Source: Peptostreptococcaceae bacterium
GTDB taxonomy: Bacteria; Bacillota; Clostridia; Peptostreptococcales; Peptostreptococcaceae
Length of the DNA: 64,000 nucleotides
Assembly: GCA_902363255.1 (NCBI GenBank)
Contig: CABIZO010000001.1
Span: 496,001 to 560,000, forward strand
Reading direction: 5' to 3'
Shown piece by piece: positions 45,528 through 52,737 of the stretch (within the stretch, counting starts at the first letter, position 1; every line of letters starts with the position of its first letter). Both the position numbers and the translations under genes were made by a program. The notes beneath the pieces are model-generated. The model had not been told where the DNA came from. It made no database searches and saw only the letters and a list, made by a program, of their open reading frames with translations.

Positions 45528-46495
45528 GAAGACCAAGAAGATTAAGAAGTACTAAAGCTATAAGAAATTTAGTGAGAGAAACAAAATTACAAGTAGAAGA
45601 TTTAATATATCCATTATTTATAGTTGATGGGGAGAACATAAAAAGGGAAATATCATCAATGGAAGGTGTTTATCATTTTTCAGTTGATATGTTAGATGAT
45701 GAAATAAAAGAGTTAACAGAATTAGGAATAGAGCACGTATTATTATTTGGTGTACCAGATGATGAGAAAAAAGATTGTTGTGCAAGTGAAGCATTTAATC
45801 CAGAAGGTGGAGTTCAAAGAGCAGTAAGAAAAATAAAAGAAATAAATCCAGAAATGGACGTAATATGTGACGTATGTATGTGTGAATACACTAGCCATGG
45901 ACATTGCGGTATATTGACTGATACTGGATATGTACATAATGACAAAACGTTAGATTACCTTGGAAAAATATCTTTAAGCTATGCACAGGCAGGAGCTGAT
46001 ATGGTTGCACCATCAGATATGATGGATGGAAGAATAGGATCAATAAGAGAAGTATTAGATAACAATGGATTTGAAAATGTGGCTATAATGGCTTACAGTG
46101 CAAAATATGCTTCATCATTCTATGGACCATTTAGAGAAGCTGCAAACTCTGCACCTCAATTTGGTGACAGAAAAACTTATCAAATGGACCCAGCAAATAC
46201 AAATGAAGCAGTGATAGAAGGTCAGTTAGACATTGAAGAAGGTGCTGACATAATAATGGTTAAACCAGCTCTATCTTACTTAGATGTAATACAAAGATTC
46301 AAAGATAATTTTAATTTACCAATAGCAGCTTATAACGTAAGTGGTGAATACTCAATGTTAAAATTAGCTGTTAAAGAGGGATTACTAAATGAAAGTGCTA
46401 TCTATGAAGCAGTTATGTCTATAAAAAGATCAGGTGCAACTATAATAATCACTTATTTTGCAAAAGACTTAGCTAAGATGTTAAAAAATAACTAG
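45521..46495 (+). CDS. hemB: Delta-aminolevulinic acid dehydratase (porphobilinogen synthase)
   Basis: A 324-residue enzyme condensing two 5-aminolevulinates. Schiff-base lysines are K195 (MAYSAKYASSFYGPFR) and K248 (IMVKPALSYLDV). CDVCMCEYTSHGHCG carries the three cysteines of a zinc-dependent active site. The substrate maker genes hemA and hemL are not in this window. Confidence 0.96.
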   Translation: MLRRPRRLRSTKAIRNLVRETKLQVEDLIYPLFIVDGENIKREISSMEGVYHFSVDMLDDEIKELTELGIEHVLLFGVPDDEKKDCCASEAFNPEGGVQRAVRKIKEINPEMDVICDVCMCEYTSHGHCGILTDTGYVHNDKTLDYLGKISLSYAQAGADMVAPSDMMDGRIGSIREVLDNNGFENVAIMAYSAKYASSFYGPFREAANSAPQFGDRKTYQMDPANTNEAVIEGQLDIEEGADIIMVKPALSYLDVIQRFKDNFNLPIAAYNVSGEYSMLKLAVKEGLLNESAIYEAVMSIKRSGATIIITYFAKDLAKMLKNN

Positions 46496-46528
46496 ACAAT
46501 ATAAGTGATAAAACATATTGGAGGAAAA

Positions 46529-47182
46529 ATGATGAATAATAAATTTGTTTTATCATATAGCGGAGGAAAAGACTGTATATTAGCTTTATACAGAAAAATA
46601 CAAGAAGGATGTACTCCAGTAGCACTTTTGACTACTGTGAAGAAATCAGAATCTGAAACTTGGACTCATGGCTTAAGTTATGATTTGCTTGAGCAAGTTA
46701 GTAAAAGCTTGGAACTTCCTATAATTTATGCAGAGTGTGAAGTTTCAGAATACGAAGATAAGTTTGAAGAAAAACTTAAAGTGGCAAAAGAAATGGGAGC
46801 AACGTCAGTAGTATATGGAGACATTGATATTCAACAACATAGACAATGGGGAATAGATAGAGCAACTCATGCAGGATTAGACTATGAGTTTCCTCTATGG
46901 CAGGAAGATAGAGAAAAACTTGTTTATGAAGTTATAGATAGTGGATTTAAAGCTATAATTAAAAAAGTTAATTTAGATTGTATGGATAAAGATTTTGTAG
47001 GAAAGACACTAACAAAAGAGCTAGTTGAAAAAATTAAGGATACTGGATCTGATGCATGTGGAGAAAATGGAGAGTATCATACTATTGTTATTGATGGACC
47101 AATTTTTAACTATAAAATAGAAATTAAACCTGAAGACCTTAGCCCAGAAAGTTGTTATAGATTTACAGTTAAGTCACAATAA
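46529..47182 (+). CDS. Dph6-related ATP pyrophosphatase (diphthine-ammonia ligase-like)
   Basis: A 217-residue adenine-nucleotide alpha hydrolase. PP-loop SYSGGKDCILALY is at the start; TWTHGLSYDLLEQVSKSLELP, GATSVVYGDIDIQQHRQWG and ENGEYHTIVIDGP are typical of the MJ0570/Dph6 group. Bacteria have no diphthamide, so the target is something else, probably an amidation or ligation reaction. It is the last gene of the cobalamin operon, ending 9 bases before the terminator, so a B12-linked role is plausible but unproved. ATG 46529 has GGAGGAAAA. Confidence 0.83.
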   Translation: MMNNKFVLSYSGGKDCILALYRKIQEGCTPVALLTTVKKSESETWTHGLSYDLLEQVSKSLELPIIYAECEVSEYEDKFEEKLKVAKEMGATSVVYGDIDIQQHRQWGIDRATHAGLDYEFPLWQEDREKLVYEVIDSGFKAIIKKVNLDCMDKDFVGKTLTKELVEKIKDTGSDACGENGEYHTIVIDGPIFNYKIEIKPEDLSPESCYRFTVKSQ

Positions 47183-47190
47183 GAATTAAT

Positions 47191-47236
47191 AAAATACCTT
47201 AAAGTTAAGTTATAAAAACTTCTTTAAGGTATTTTT
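47191..47236 (+). terminator. Terminator of the corrin operon
   Basis: AAAATACCTTAAAG / CTTTAAGGTATTTT, 14-bp stem with T-run. Confidence 0.9.
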
Positions 47237-47299
47237 ACTTGTTAGAAATTATACTAAAATATAAAGAGAACTATAGAATTATATGATATGGGGGATGCT

Positions 47300-47890
47300 A
47301 TGTACTATCCAATTAATTTAAAAATAGATGATATAAAAGTCGTTATTATAGGTGGAGGAAAAGTATCATATAGAAAATGTATGAACTTTCTCGCTTTTAG
47401 GAAAAAAGTAGTCGTAGTCAGTGAAGAATTCATACAAGAGTTTGAAAATGTAAAAGATGAAATAGAAATTATAAAAGATAGTTATAATGAAAAATATATA
47501 GAAGATGCTTTTGTAGTAGTTGCTGCTACTAACAATAAGGATGTAAATCATCAAATCGGAACTTATTGTAGAGAACATGGAAAATTAGTAAATGTGGTTG
47601 ATGATGGAGAGTTATCTAATTTTACAGTGCCTTCTTTTGTTAAAAGGGGAGATTTATTGTTAAGTGTTTCGACTGGTGGAAAAAGTCCTTCTTTGTCGGC
47701 AAAAATAAGAAAAGACTTGGAACAAGTTTATGATGAGGGTTATGAGGAGTATGTAAACTTACTTGGTGAAGCTAGACAGAGAATAATAAATAATACAGAG
47801 GATATTAAAAAAAGGAAAAAGAAATTAAAAGAACTTTTAAATTTAAGTTGCGAAGATCTTAAGCGTATTGCTAGAGATACTATGGTTTAA
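47300..47890 (+). CDS. Precorrin-2 dehydrogenase-like (Met8/SirC, CysG N-terminal) protein
   Basis: A 196-residue NAD-dependent enzyme oxidising precorrin-2 to sirohydrochlorin, the CbiK substrate and siroheme precursor. Rossmann VVIIGGGKVSYRKCMNFL, VVAATNNKDVNHQI, NVVDDGELSNFTVPSFVKRGDLLLSVSTGGKSPSLSAKIR. It has no methylase domain. Start ATG 47300 follows GGGGGA. It lies between two terminators, so it is transcribed separately from the riboswitch operon and may also serve siroheme synthesis. Confidence 0.92.
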   Translation: MYYPINLKIDDIKVVIIGGGKVSYRKCMNFLAFRKKVVVVSEEFIQEFENVKDEIEIIKDSYNEKYIEDAFVVVAATNNKDVNHQIGTYCREHGKLVNVVDDGELSNFTVPSFVKRGDLLLSVSTGGKSPSLSAKIRKDLEQVYDEGYEEYVNLLGEARQRIINNTEDIKKRKKKLKELLNLSCEDLKRIARDTMV

Positions 47891-47894
47891 AAAG

Positions 47895-47950
47895 GAGTAA
47901 TAATTTTATGGGATTTTATAGATAAATTACATAAAATTATTACTCTATTT
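47895..47950 (+). terminator. Terminator after the precorrin-2 dehydrogenase gene
   Basis: A perfect 16-bp stem GAGTAATAATTTTATG / CATAAAATTATTACTC followed by TATTTTTA. Confidence 0.85.
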
Positions 47951-47979
47951 TTATTTATAAAATAAAAATAAATTTATAA

Positions 47980-48004
47980 TGAACTTTTTTATGCTTTAGG
48001 TGTC
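47980..48004 (+). promoter_or_regulatory. ECF-type promoter of the sigma factor operon
   Basis: TGAAC (47980-47984), 16-base spacer, TGTC (48001-48004): the AAC/GTC layout of ECF sigma factor promoters, close to that reported for SigY. It suggests that the sigma factor drives its own operon. Confidence 0.6.
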
Positions 48005-48059
48005 TTAATAGTATATAGTAAAATAACAAGCTAAAAATGGGACGAGGTGTTAAGTAATT

Positions 48060-48575
48060 TTGGAGGAGAAGGAGCTTTTAGATAAAGCCAGACAAGGAAA
48101 TAAACATTGTTTAAATTTATTACTGCAAAATAATTATCAAATGCTCTATGGTTTTTTAATAAAGTTGACAGGAGATAAAGATTTGGCAGAAGATCTAGTA
48201 CAAGACACCTTATTAAAAGCCTCTTTAAATATAACTAAGTTTAGAGGAGAAAGTAAATTTTCAAGTTACTTGATTAAAATTGGTATAAATACTCATAAAA
48301 ATTATCTTAGAAAAAATAAAATACAAACAAAACATGATAATTTTGAATTTAAATCTAGTTATGATGGAGAAGAAGACTTGATAAATCATATAAGATTCAA
48401 AGAAGCTATAAGTCATTTGAACAATATGCCTTATGAAAAAAGAATCTCTTTTATTTTGAAGCACTACTATGGTTATTCAATTGAAGAAATTTCAGAAATA
48501 CTTAAGGTATCACAAGGTACTACAAAATCGAGAATACATAATACTATGAAAAAATTAAGAGAATTACTAAGCTAA
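48060..48575 (+). CDS. ECF-type RNA polymerase sigma factor (SigY-like)
   Basis: A 171-residue sigma-70 family factor. Region 2 (about 15-85) contains DKDLAEDLVQDTLLKA and the -10-recognition segment GESKFSSYLIKIGINTHKNYLRK; region 4 (about 115-168) contains YYGYSIEEISEILKVSQGTTKSRI. TTG start with GAGGTG about 11 bases upstream. The two following small membrane proteins resemble YxlC and YxlD, negative regulators of B. subtilis SigY, and an ECF-like promoter precedes it, which together support the SigY-like label. Confidence 0.88.
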   Translation: MEEKELLDKARQGNKHCLNLLLQNNYQMLYGFLIKLTGDKDLAEDLVQDTLLKASLNITKFRGESKFSSYLIKIGINTHKNYLRKNKIQTKHDNFEFKSSYDGEEDLINHIRFKEAISHLNNMPYEKRISFILKHYYGYSIEEISEILKVSQGTTKSRIHNTMKKLRELLS

Positions 48576-48589
48576 AAGGAGGTATTAAA

Positions 48590-48874
48590 TTGGATTATTT
48601 AAATGATGATAAATTAGAAGAAATGGGATACATAAAAGAAATAGATACTTTAGCTATAGTTGAAAAAGTATCTAAAATAAAAGAAAAAAGAAGAAATAAA
48701 ATACTAATTATATGTTTTACTTTAATGATAATCACATCAGTTTTAGGACAATGTTTATTTATGATTTTATTTGGAGGAAGTGTATTAATGAAAATAGGAA
48801 TAAAAATATATATTTTCGTACTATTAGTAGCTTCATTAATTTTAATAGAAAAGAGAGAGGGTAGCTTATGTTAA
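48590..48874 (+). CDS. YxlC-like small membrane protein (probable anti-sigma component)
   Basis: A 94-residue protein with a charged N-terminal cytoplasmic part (about 1-38) and two membrane helices (about 38-62 and 67-86). Size, topology and position directly after an ECF sigma gene match YxlC, part of the SigY anti-sigma pair. TTG start with a perfect AAAGGAGG site. It overlaps the next gene by 7 bases. Similarity is judged from layout, not alignment. Confidence 0.65.
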   Translation: MDYLNDDKLEEMGYIKEIDTLAIVEKVSKIKEKRRNKILIICFTLMIITSVLGQCLFMILFGGSVLMKIGIKIYIFVLLVASLILIEKREGSLC

Positions 48875-49254
48875 TAGGTAGTAAACAAATTATACTAATA
48901 TTTGTTATGTTTTTTTTAATATTTTCATTTGGAATTGGTCAAGTCGTGTGGATATATTTAGATAGCAAAAAAAGAGAAGATAAGTGGGGAATCTTGTGGG
49001 CAATATTAGCTATAACGCCACTTTTTGTGCCTATGTTACTACCTTTGCCATTAGTAGTTTATTTATTAGTAACAAGAGCATTTTCAGCAAAATGTCCTAA
49101 CTGCAAAGTAAAAATATCAAGCAAGTTTTCTTCTTGTCCAAATTGTGGATGTAAATTAAAAGAAAAATGTAAATCTTGTGGAAATCCACTAAAAGATGAG
49201 TGGAAATATTGTCCTTATTGTAATGATAAAATAGATACTGTAGCAACAGAATAG
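48868..49254 (+). CDS. YxlD-like membrane protein with C-terminal zinc ribbons
   Basis: A 128-residue protein. Two helices (about 6-30 and 43-68) with the PLDc_N/YxlD-like IYLDSKKREDKWGILWAIL between them. The C-terminal half has four CxxC knuckles: CPNCKVKI, CPNCGCKL, CKSCGNPL and CPYCNDKI, forming two zinc ribbons in the cytoplasm. B. subtilis YxlD is a short protein without zinc ribbons, so the added module is noteworthy. It may bind the sigma factor with the YxlC-like protein. Confidence 0.7.
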   Translation: MLIGSKQIILIFVMFFLIFSFGIGQVVWIYLDSKKREDKWGILWAILAITPLFVPMLLPLPLVVYLLVTRAFSAKCPNCKVKISSKFSSCPNCGCKLKEKCKSCGNPLKDEWKYCPYCNDKIDTVATE

Positions 49255-49267
49255 AGGGAGAAGAGTT

Positions 49268-50035
49268 ATGAAAAGAATAAAAAATAATAAAAAAGTTTTT
49301 GTGGGAGTAATTGTAGTAGCAGCTTTAATTGCAATTATACCAACTATATTTATATATATGGTTTCTCAAATGTCTATAGGTATTGAGGAAGGCGATGATG
49401 CTCAAGTAATAGAGGAAAAAGTTAATGCTTATTTTAATGACGGAGGCTTTGAAAAGGATATAGAAAATGCACTTAGAAAAAAGCCAAGTGGTGATTTTAA
49501 TATATACACATATGCTTCTGGAAGTGAAGAAGCTATGGTAGTAGAAGAAAAGATGGATATAATTTGTCCTGAACTAATGGAATTAAGTAGATTAGAAGAT
49601 GGTAAAAAATATAATATAAAACTATATTCAGATTTCTATGAAGGAGAGAAAAAATTAAGCACTGAGGAGCTACTATCGAAAGATATTGTTGGAACACCTA
49701 AGTTACAAATAATTTATGGAGATACTTTTATGGAAGGCGGAAGTAGAAGAGATATGACAATACACCTTGTTCAAAATAATAAAATAATTGAAAGTATAAA
49801 ATATTATTGTCCTTCAAATTACAACGAGGCAGCCTATACTCAAGATGCTGATTTAAATGTAAATGAAGATATTCCTATAATGGGGTTCACAAGAGGAATA
49901 AAAGTAGATGGAAAATATAAAACTTATTCTGCTGATTTTCATAAAAGTAAAGATAAAATAGAAAAATCTATTCAAGATAATCTAAGTAAAAATGAAAAAA
50001 TGGTGATTATCAGATTAGCTATAACTGAGAACTAA
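49268..50035 (+). CDS. Membrane-anchored protein of unknown function, ECF operon
   Basis: A 255-residue protein with one N-terminal membrane helix (about 10-34) preceded by a basic stretch; the remaining 220 residues are likely extracytoplasmic. I recognise no domain; it is Asp/Glu/Lys-rich with three cysteines at most. Ribosome site GGGAGAAG. Last gene of the four-gene ECF sigma operon, so it is probably under the same envelope-stress control. Confidence 0.65.
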   Translation: MKRIKNNKKVFVGVIVVAALIAIIPTIFIYMVSQMSIGIEEGDDAQVIEEKVNAYFNDGGFEKDIENALRKKPSGDFNIYTYASGSEEAMVVEEKMDIICPELMELSRLEDGKKYNIKLYSDFYEGEKKLSTEELLSKDIVGTPKLQIIYGDTFMEGGSRRDMTIHLVQNNKIIESIKYYCPSNYNEAAYTQDADLNVNEDIPIMGFTRGIKVDGKYKTYSADFHKSKDKIEKSIQDNLSKNEKMVIIRLAITEN

Positions 50036-50108
50036 ATTAAAAATCTAAGTTTAAATACTCCTAAAAATAAAAACTAATTTTAGTATGATTTTATAGGAGG
50101 CAATAAAA

Positions 50109-50228
50109 ATGAAAGTAACATTTTAAGTAAATACATTAGCATTAAAATAAACTCAAGTGAAAGTAGGATATACTGATTCAGATTATGAAAAAGTATCAGA
50201 GGCACTTAAGTAAACTTAAAATAATCCA
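50109..50228 (+). pseudogene. Small reading frame with four in-frame TAA codons
   Basis: ATG 50109 has a perfect AGGAGG site 9 bases upstream and a -10-like TATGAT before it. The frame reads MKVTF-stop-VNTLALK-stop-TQVKVGYTDSDYEKVSEALK-stop-T-stop-NNPEEAL and is protein-like throughout. All four stops (50124, 50148, 50211, 50217) are TAA. The context ALK-stop-TQ beside ALK-stop-T-stop suggests lost CAA (Gln) codons, but other origins are possible. It ends in the terminator at 50220. I do not recognise the peptide. Confidence 0.4.
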
Positions 50229-50262
50229 GAAGAAGCACTAGGCTTTTTTCTGGATTATTTTT
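50220..50262. terminator. Bidirectional terminator
   Basis: AATAATCCAGAA / TTCTGGATTATT with T-run rightward and A-run leftward, between convergent units. Confidence 0.8.
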
Positions 50263-50263
50263 C

Positions 50264-51067
50264 TTATTCTTCTTTATATTGAGACAAAAGACTTAATATG
50301 CTTTTTTTATGATAGTTATATATGTTTTCGTTAAAAATTGTATCCATAGAACAGACCATTTTTTCTATTAGATATAATCCATGTATATGATGAATTAATT
50401 GTTCGCAAATATCAAAACTATTATATAGATTACCTAAATTATGAGTTTCATTGGAATAAGGTATTTCATCGACTAATTGATTATAGTATTCTTGCAAATC
50501 AGAGTATCTACTATTAAGCTTAGTATAGTATGAAGAAAAATCTTGATTTCTAATCATAGAGTAAATAATATTTAAGCAATCTTTTGAAGCAGAGTTAAAA
50601 GATGCTAATAAATATTCTGTATATTTAGTTCTACTTACAGTATAATTAACGATTAAAGCAATAATCACACCCACAAGGGTATCTATAGTTCTCATGATAG
50701 AATAATTCAATGCTTGATTATCTCCAACACCTAAACAAATGGACGTAAAGGTTACAGATGCAATGGCTGAAGCATCAGAAATTTTAAGTATATTGCAAAG
50801 ATGAATAATTATAATAACACCTAAAGTTGCAGTAATAATATTTTCTCTTAAAAAAAAAGTAGAAAAATAGCCAATTATACCACCAAGCAAAGTACCTAAA
50901 ATTCTTGACCAAGAAACCTCAAAAGAGTCTTTCATAGTATTTCTTATAGAAAATATACAAACAGATACAGTATAAACTGGTGTTTCAACTATACCCAAAT
51001 ATCCAGCTAATGTAGCAAAGAAAACAGCAATACCAGTTTTGATATTTCTCATTCCAATTTTTTTCAT
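50264..51067 (-). CDS. Aromatic acid exporter family protein (ArAE/FUSC-like)
   Basis: A 267-residue membrane protein with about six hydrophobic segments in the first 160 residues, starting KIGMRNIKTGIAVFFATLAGYLGI and with SWSRILGTLLGGIIGYFST, the ArAE_1/DUF939 signatures. A soluble helical C-terminal domain of about 105 residues follows. Relatives include YgaV-type proteins and fusaric-acid-resistance-like exporters; no substrate can be named. Single gene with GAGAGGAC before the start. Confidence 0.82.
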   Translation of the reverse strand: MKKIGMRNIKTGIAVFFATLAGYLGIVETPVYTVSVCIFSIRNTMKDSFEVSWSRILGTLLGGIIGYFSTFFLRENIITATLGVIIIIHLCNILKISDASAIASVTFTSICLGVGDNQALNYSIMRTIDTLVGVIIALIVNYTVSRTKYTEYLLASFNSASKDCLNIIYSMIRNQDFSSYYTKLNSRYSDLQEYYNQLVDEIPYSNETHNLGNLYNSFDICEQLIHHIHGLYLIEKMVCSMDTIFNENIYNYHKKSILSLLSQYKEE

Positions 51068-51321
51068 AGAAAGTCCTCTCTTATAATATTAGATAGTTAA
51101 TTGGTATTATTATTGGTATTTTTATAATAATTTATATGAATTTATAAAGAATAATAGATGTAGATAAATCATATTGGAATGAATAAATAAATTGGCAATA
51201 AAAAAACTATTCACTTTTTATAAAAATGCAATATAATATTAAAGTGTCGTTTTTTAAGAGTAAAAAATATTTTTATATATAAATTCAACGAGATATTTGA
51301 CAATATTGGAGGAGCAAACAT

Positions 51322-52431
51322 ATGAAAGCCATAAAAAAAATTGTAATAACTGGAGGGCCCTGCTCTGGGAAAAGTACAATGCTTAATTTAATAGAAAATA
51401 CTTTTAAAGAAAAAGGATATAAAGTATTAATAGTTTCAGAAACAGCAACAGAATTAATTAGAGGTGGAATCTCACCACTTGGTGGTAAAGAAAATATGTT
51501 CATATTCCAGGACTATCTTTTAAATCTTCAATTTAAAAAAGAAGAAGTTTATGCAAAAGCAGCGAAAGAAATGGATTCTGATAAAATAATAATACTTTAT
51601 GATAGAGGGTTATTAGACAATAAAGCTTATGTATCAAAAGAAGAATTTGAAGTTATTCTAGATAAGTTTGGGACAACTGAAAATGAATTAATAGACAGAT
51701 ACGATTTAGTGTTACATTTAGTAACAACTGCAAATGGAGCAGAAGGACATTACACGCTAGCTAATAATGCTGCAAGAAGTGAATCATTAGAAGATGCAAG
51801 AAAATTAGATGAGTTAACGATGAATGCTTGGGTAGGACATCCTCGTTTAAGAATATTTGATAACTCTACAGACTTTGAAGGAAAAGTAGAAAGAGTATTA
51901 AAAGAAATATACAATGACTTAGATGAACATATGCCAACAGGTACTATACGTAAGTATTTAGTAGATGTGGAAAATATAGATACAGATAACATAATAAATG
52001 CATCGGAAAAGATGGATATAGTTCAACATTACTTAAAATCTTCTAACCCAAATGTGGAAAGAAGAATTAGACAAATAGGAAATGGAGAAAATTATTCATA
52101 CTATTATACTGAAAAAGAAAAAGTTAATAATTATAGAACATTTAGAAAAGAAAAGAAAATAAGTGATAAATTATATTTAACATATTTATCAGAAATAGAT
52201 AATCAACTTTTCACTATAATAAAAACTCGTCATTGTTTCGTGTATGAAAACCAATATTTCAAATTAGACATATTTAATAATGATAAAAAATATGGAATCT
52301 TAGAAATAGAAGCTACAGATCAAAATGGAACTATATTACTTCCAGATTTCTTAAATATAAAGGCAGATGTAACAAAAGACTCAATGTACTCAAATTATGA
52401 AATATCAAAAAGAAATTATGTAGGTAAATAA
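51322..52431 (+). CDS. P-loop ATPase/kinase fused to a CYTH-like domain
   Basis: A 369-residue two-domain protein. Residues 1-185 are an AAA_28/NadR-like P-loop: GGPCSGKSTM (Walker A, 11-20), SETATELIRGG, IILYDRGLLDNKAYV (Walker B-like DRG), and HLVTTANGAEGHYT. Residues about 205-369 resemble a CYTH/triphosphate-tunnel fold: VERRIRQIGNGENYSYYYTEKEK, ISDKLYLTYL, FKLDIFN and GILEIEATD, the basic/acidic alternation expected of tunnel strands. Plant TTM1/TTM2 also join a P-loop kinase to a CYTH domain. The substrate is unknown. Strong GGAGGAG site, single-gene unit. Confidence 0.8.
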   Translation: MKAIKKIVITGGPCSGKSTMLNLIENTFKEKGYKVLIVSETATELIRGGISPLGGKENMFIFQDYLLNLQFKKEEVYAKAAKEMDSDKIIILYDRGLLDNKAYVSKEEFEVILDKFGTTENELIDRYDLVLHLVTTANGAEGHYTLANNAARSESLEDARKLDELTMNAWVGHPRLRIFDNSTDFEGKVERVLKEIYNDLDEHMPTGTIRKYLVDVENIDTDNIINASEKMDIVQHYLKSSNPNVERRIRQIGNGENYSYYYTEKEKVNNYRTFRKEKKISDKLYLTYLSEIDNQLFTIIKTRHCFVYENQYFKLDIFNNDKKYGILEIEATDQNGTILLPDFLNIKADVTKDSMYSNYEISKRNYVGK

Positions 52432-52439
52432 TATATGTA

Positions 52440-52471
52440 ACACTCTCATTTTATTATGAGAGTGTTTTTTA
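52440..52471 (+). terminator. Terminator after the P-loop/CYTH gene
   Basis: ACACTCTCAT / ATGAGAGTGT, 6-base loop, T6. Confidence 0.9.
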
Positions 52472-52539
52472 TTGAAAAAAAAGATTTAAAATCTAACAAA
52501 AGAGTATGTAATATATGTAAAATAGTGCTATTATTTAAG

Positions 52540-52677
52540 TAGGCTGACCCTAAAGTATCATCTGAGGGGGAAGGTAATCATAATATAAAATTAGTCTGAT
52601 TACTAAGACTTATCTTAAGTGAAAAGACAGTGATATATTAAGTTTATGATAACCTTTGCTCATAGCGAGGTTTTTTT
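52540..52677 (+). ncRNA. Unidentified switch-like leader RNA upstream of hydG
   Basis: A structured leader ends in a terminator (52651-52677: AACCTTTGCT / AGCGAGGTT, then seven T). GTAATCA (52574-52580) pairs perfectly with TGATTAC (52597-52603). The same left arm, extended as GGTAATCATAA (52573-52583), can instead pair 10 of 11 with TTATGATAACC (52644-52654), which overlaps the terminator's left arm. This is the logic of an attenuator or riboswitch. The core does not match any riboswitch consensus I know (B12, TPP, SAM, FMN, T-box, c-di-GMP, guanidine were considered). Confidence 0.55.
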
Positions 52678-52737
52678 ATGCTTATTTATATATGTCTTCT
52701 AATTTGTCAGCAAAAACATTTTTAGGAGGAAAAAAGT

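Noticed and set aside
52540..52677. TPP riboswitch upstream of hydG
   Set aside because: The fragment CTGAG and a nearby CCCT recall the THI box, but the required order and the ACC...GAACCTGA core are missing.
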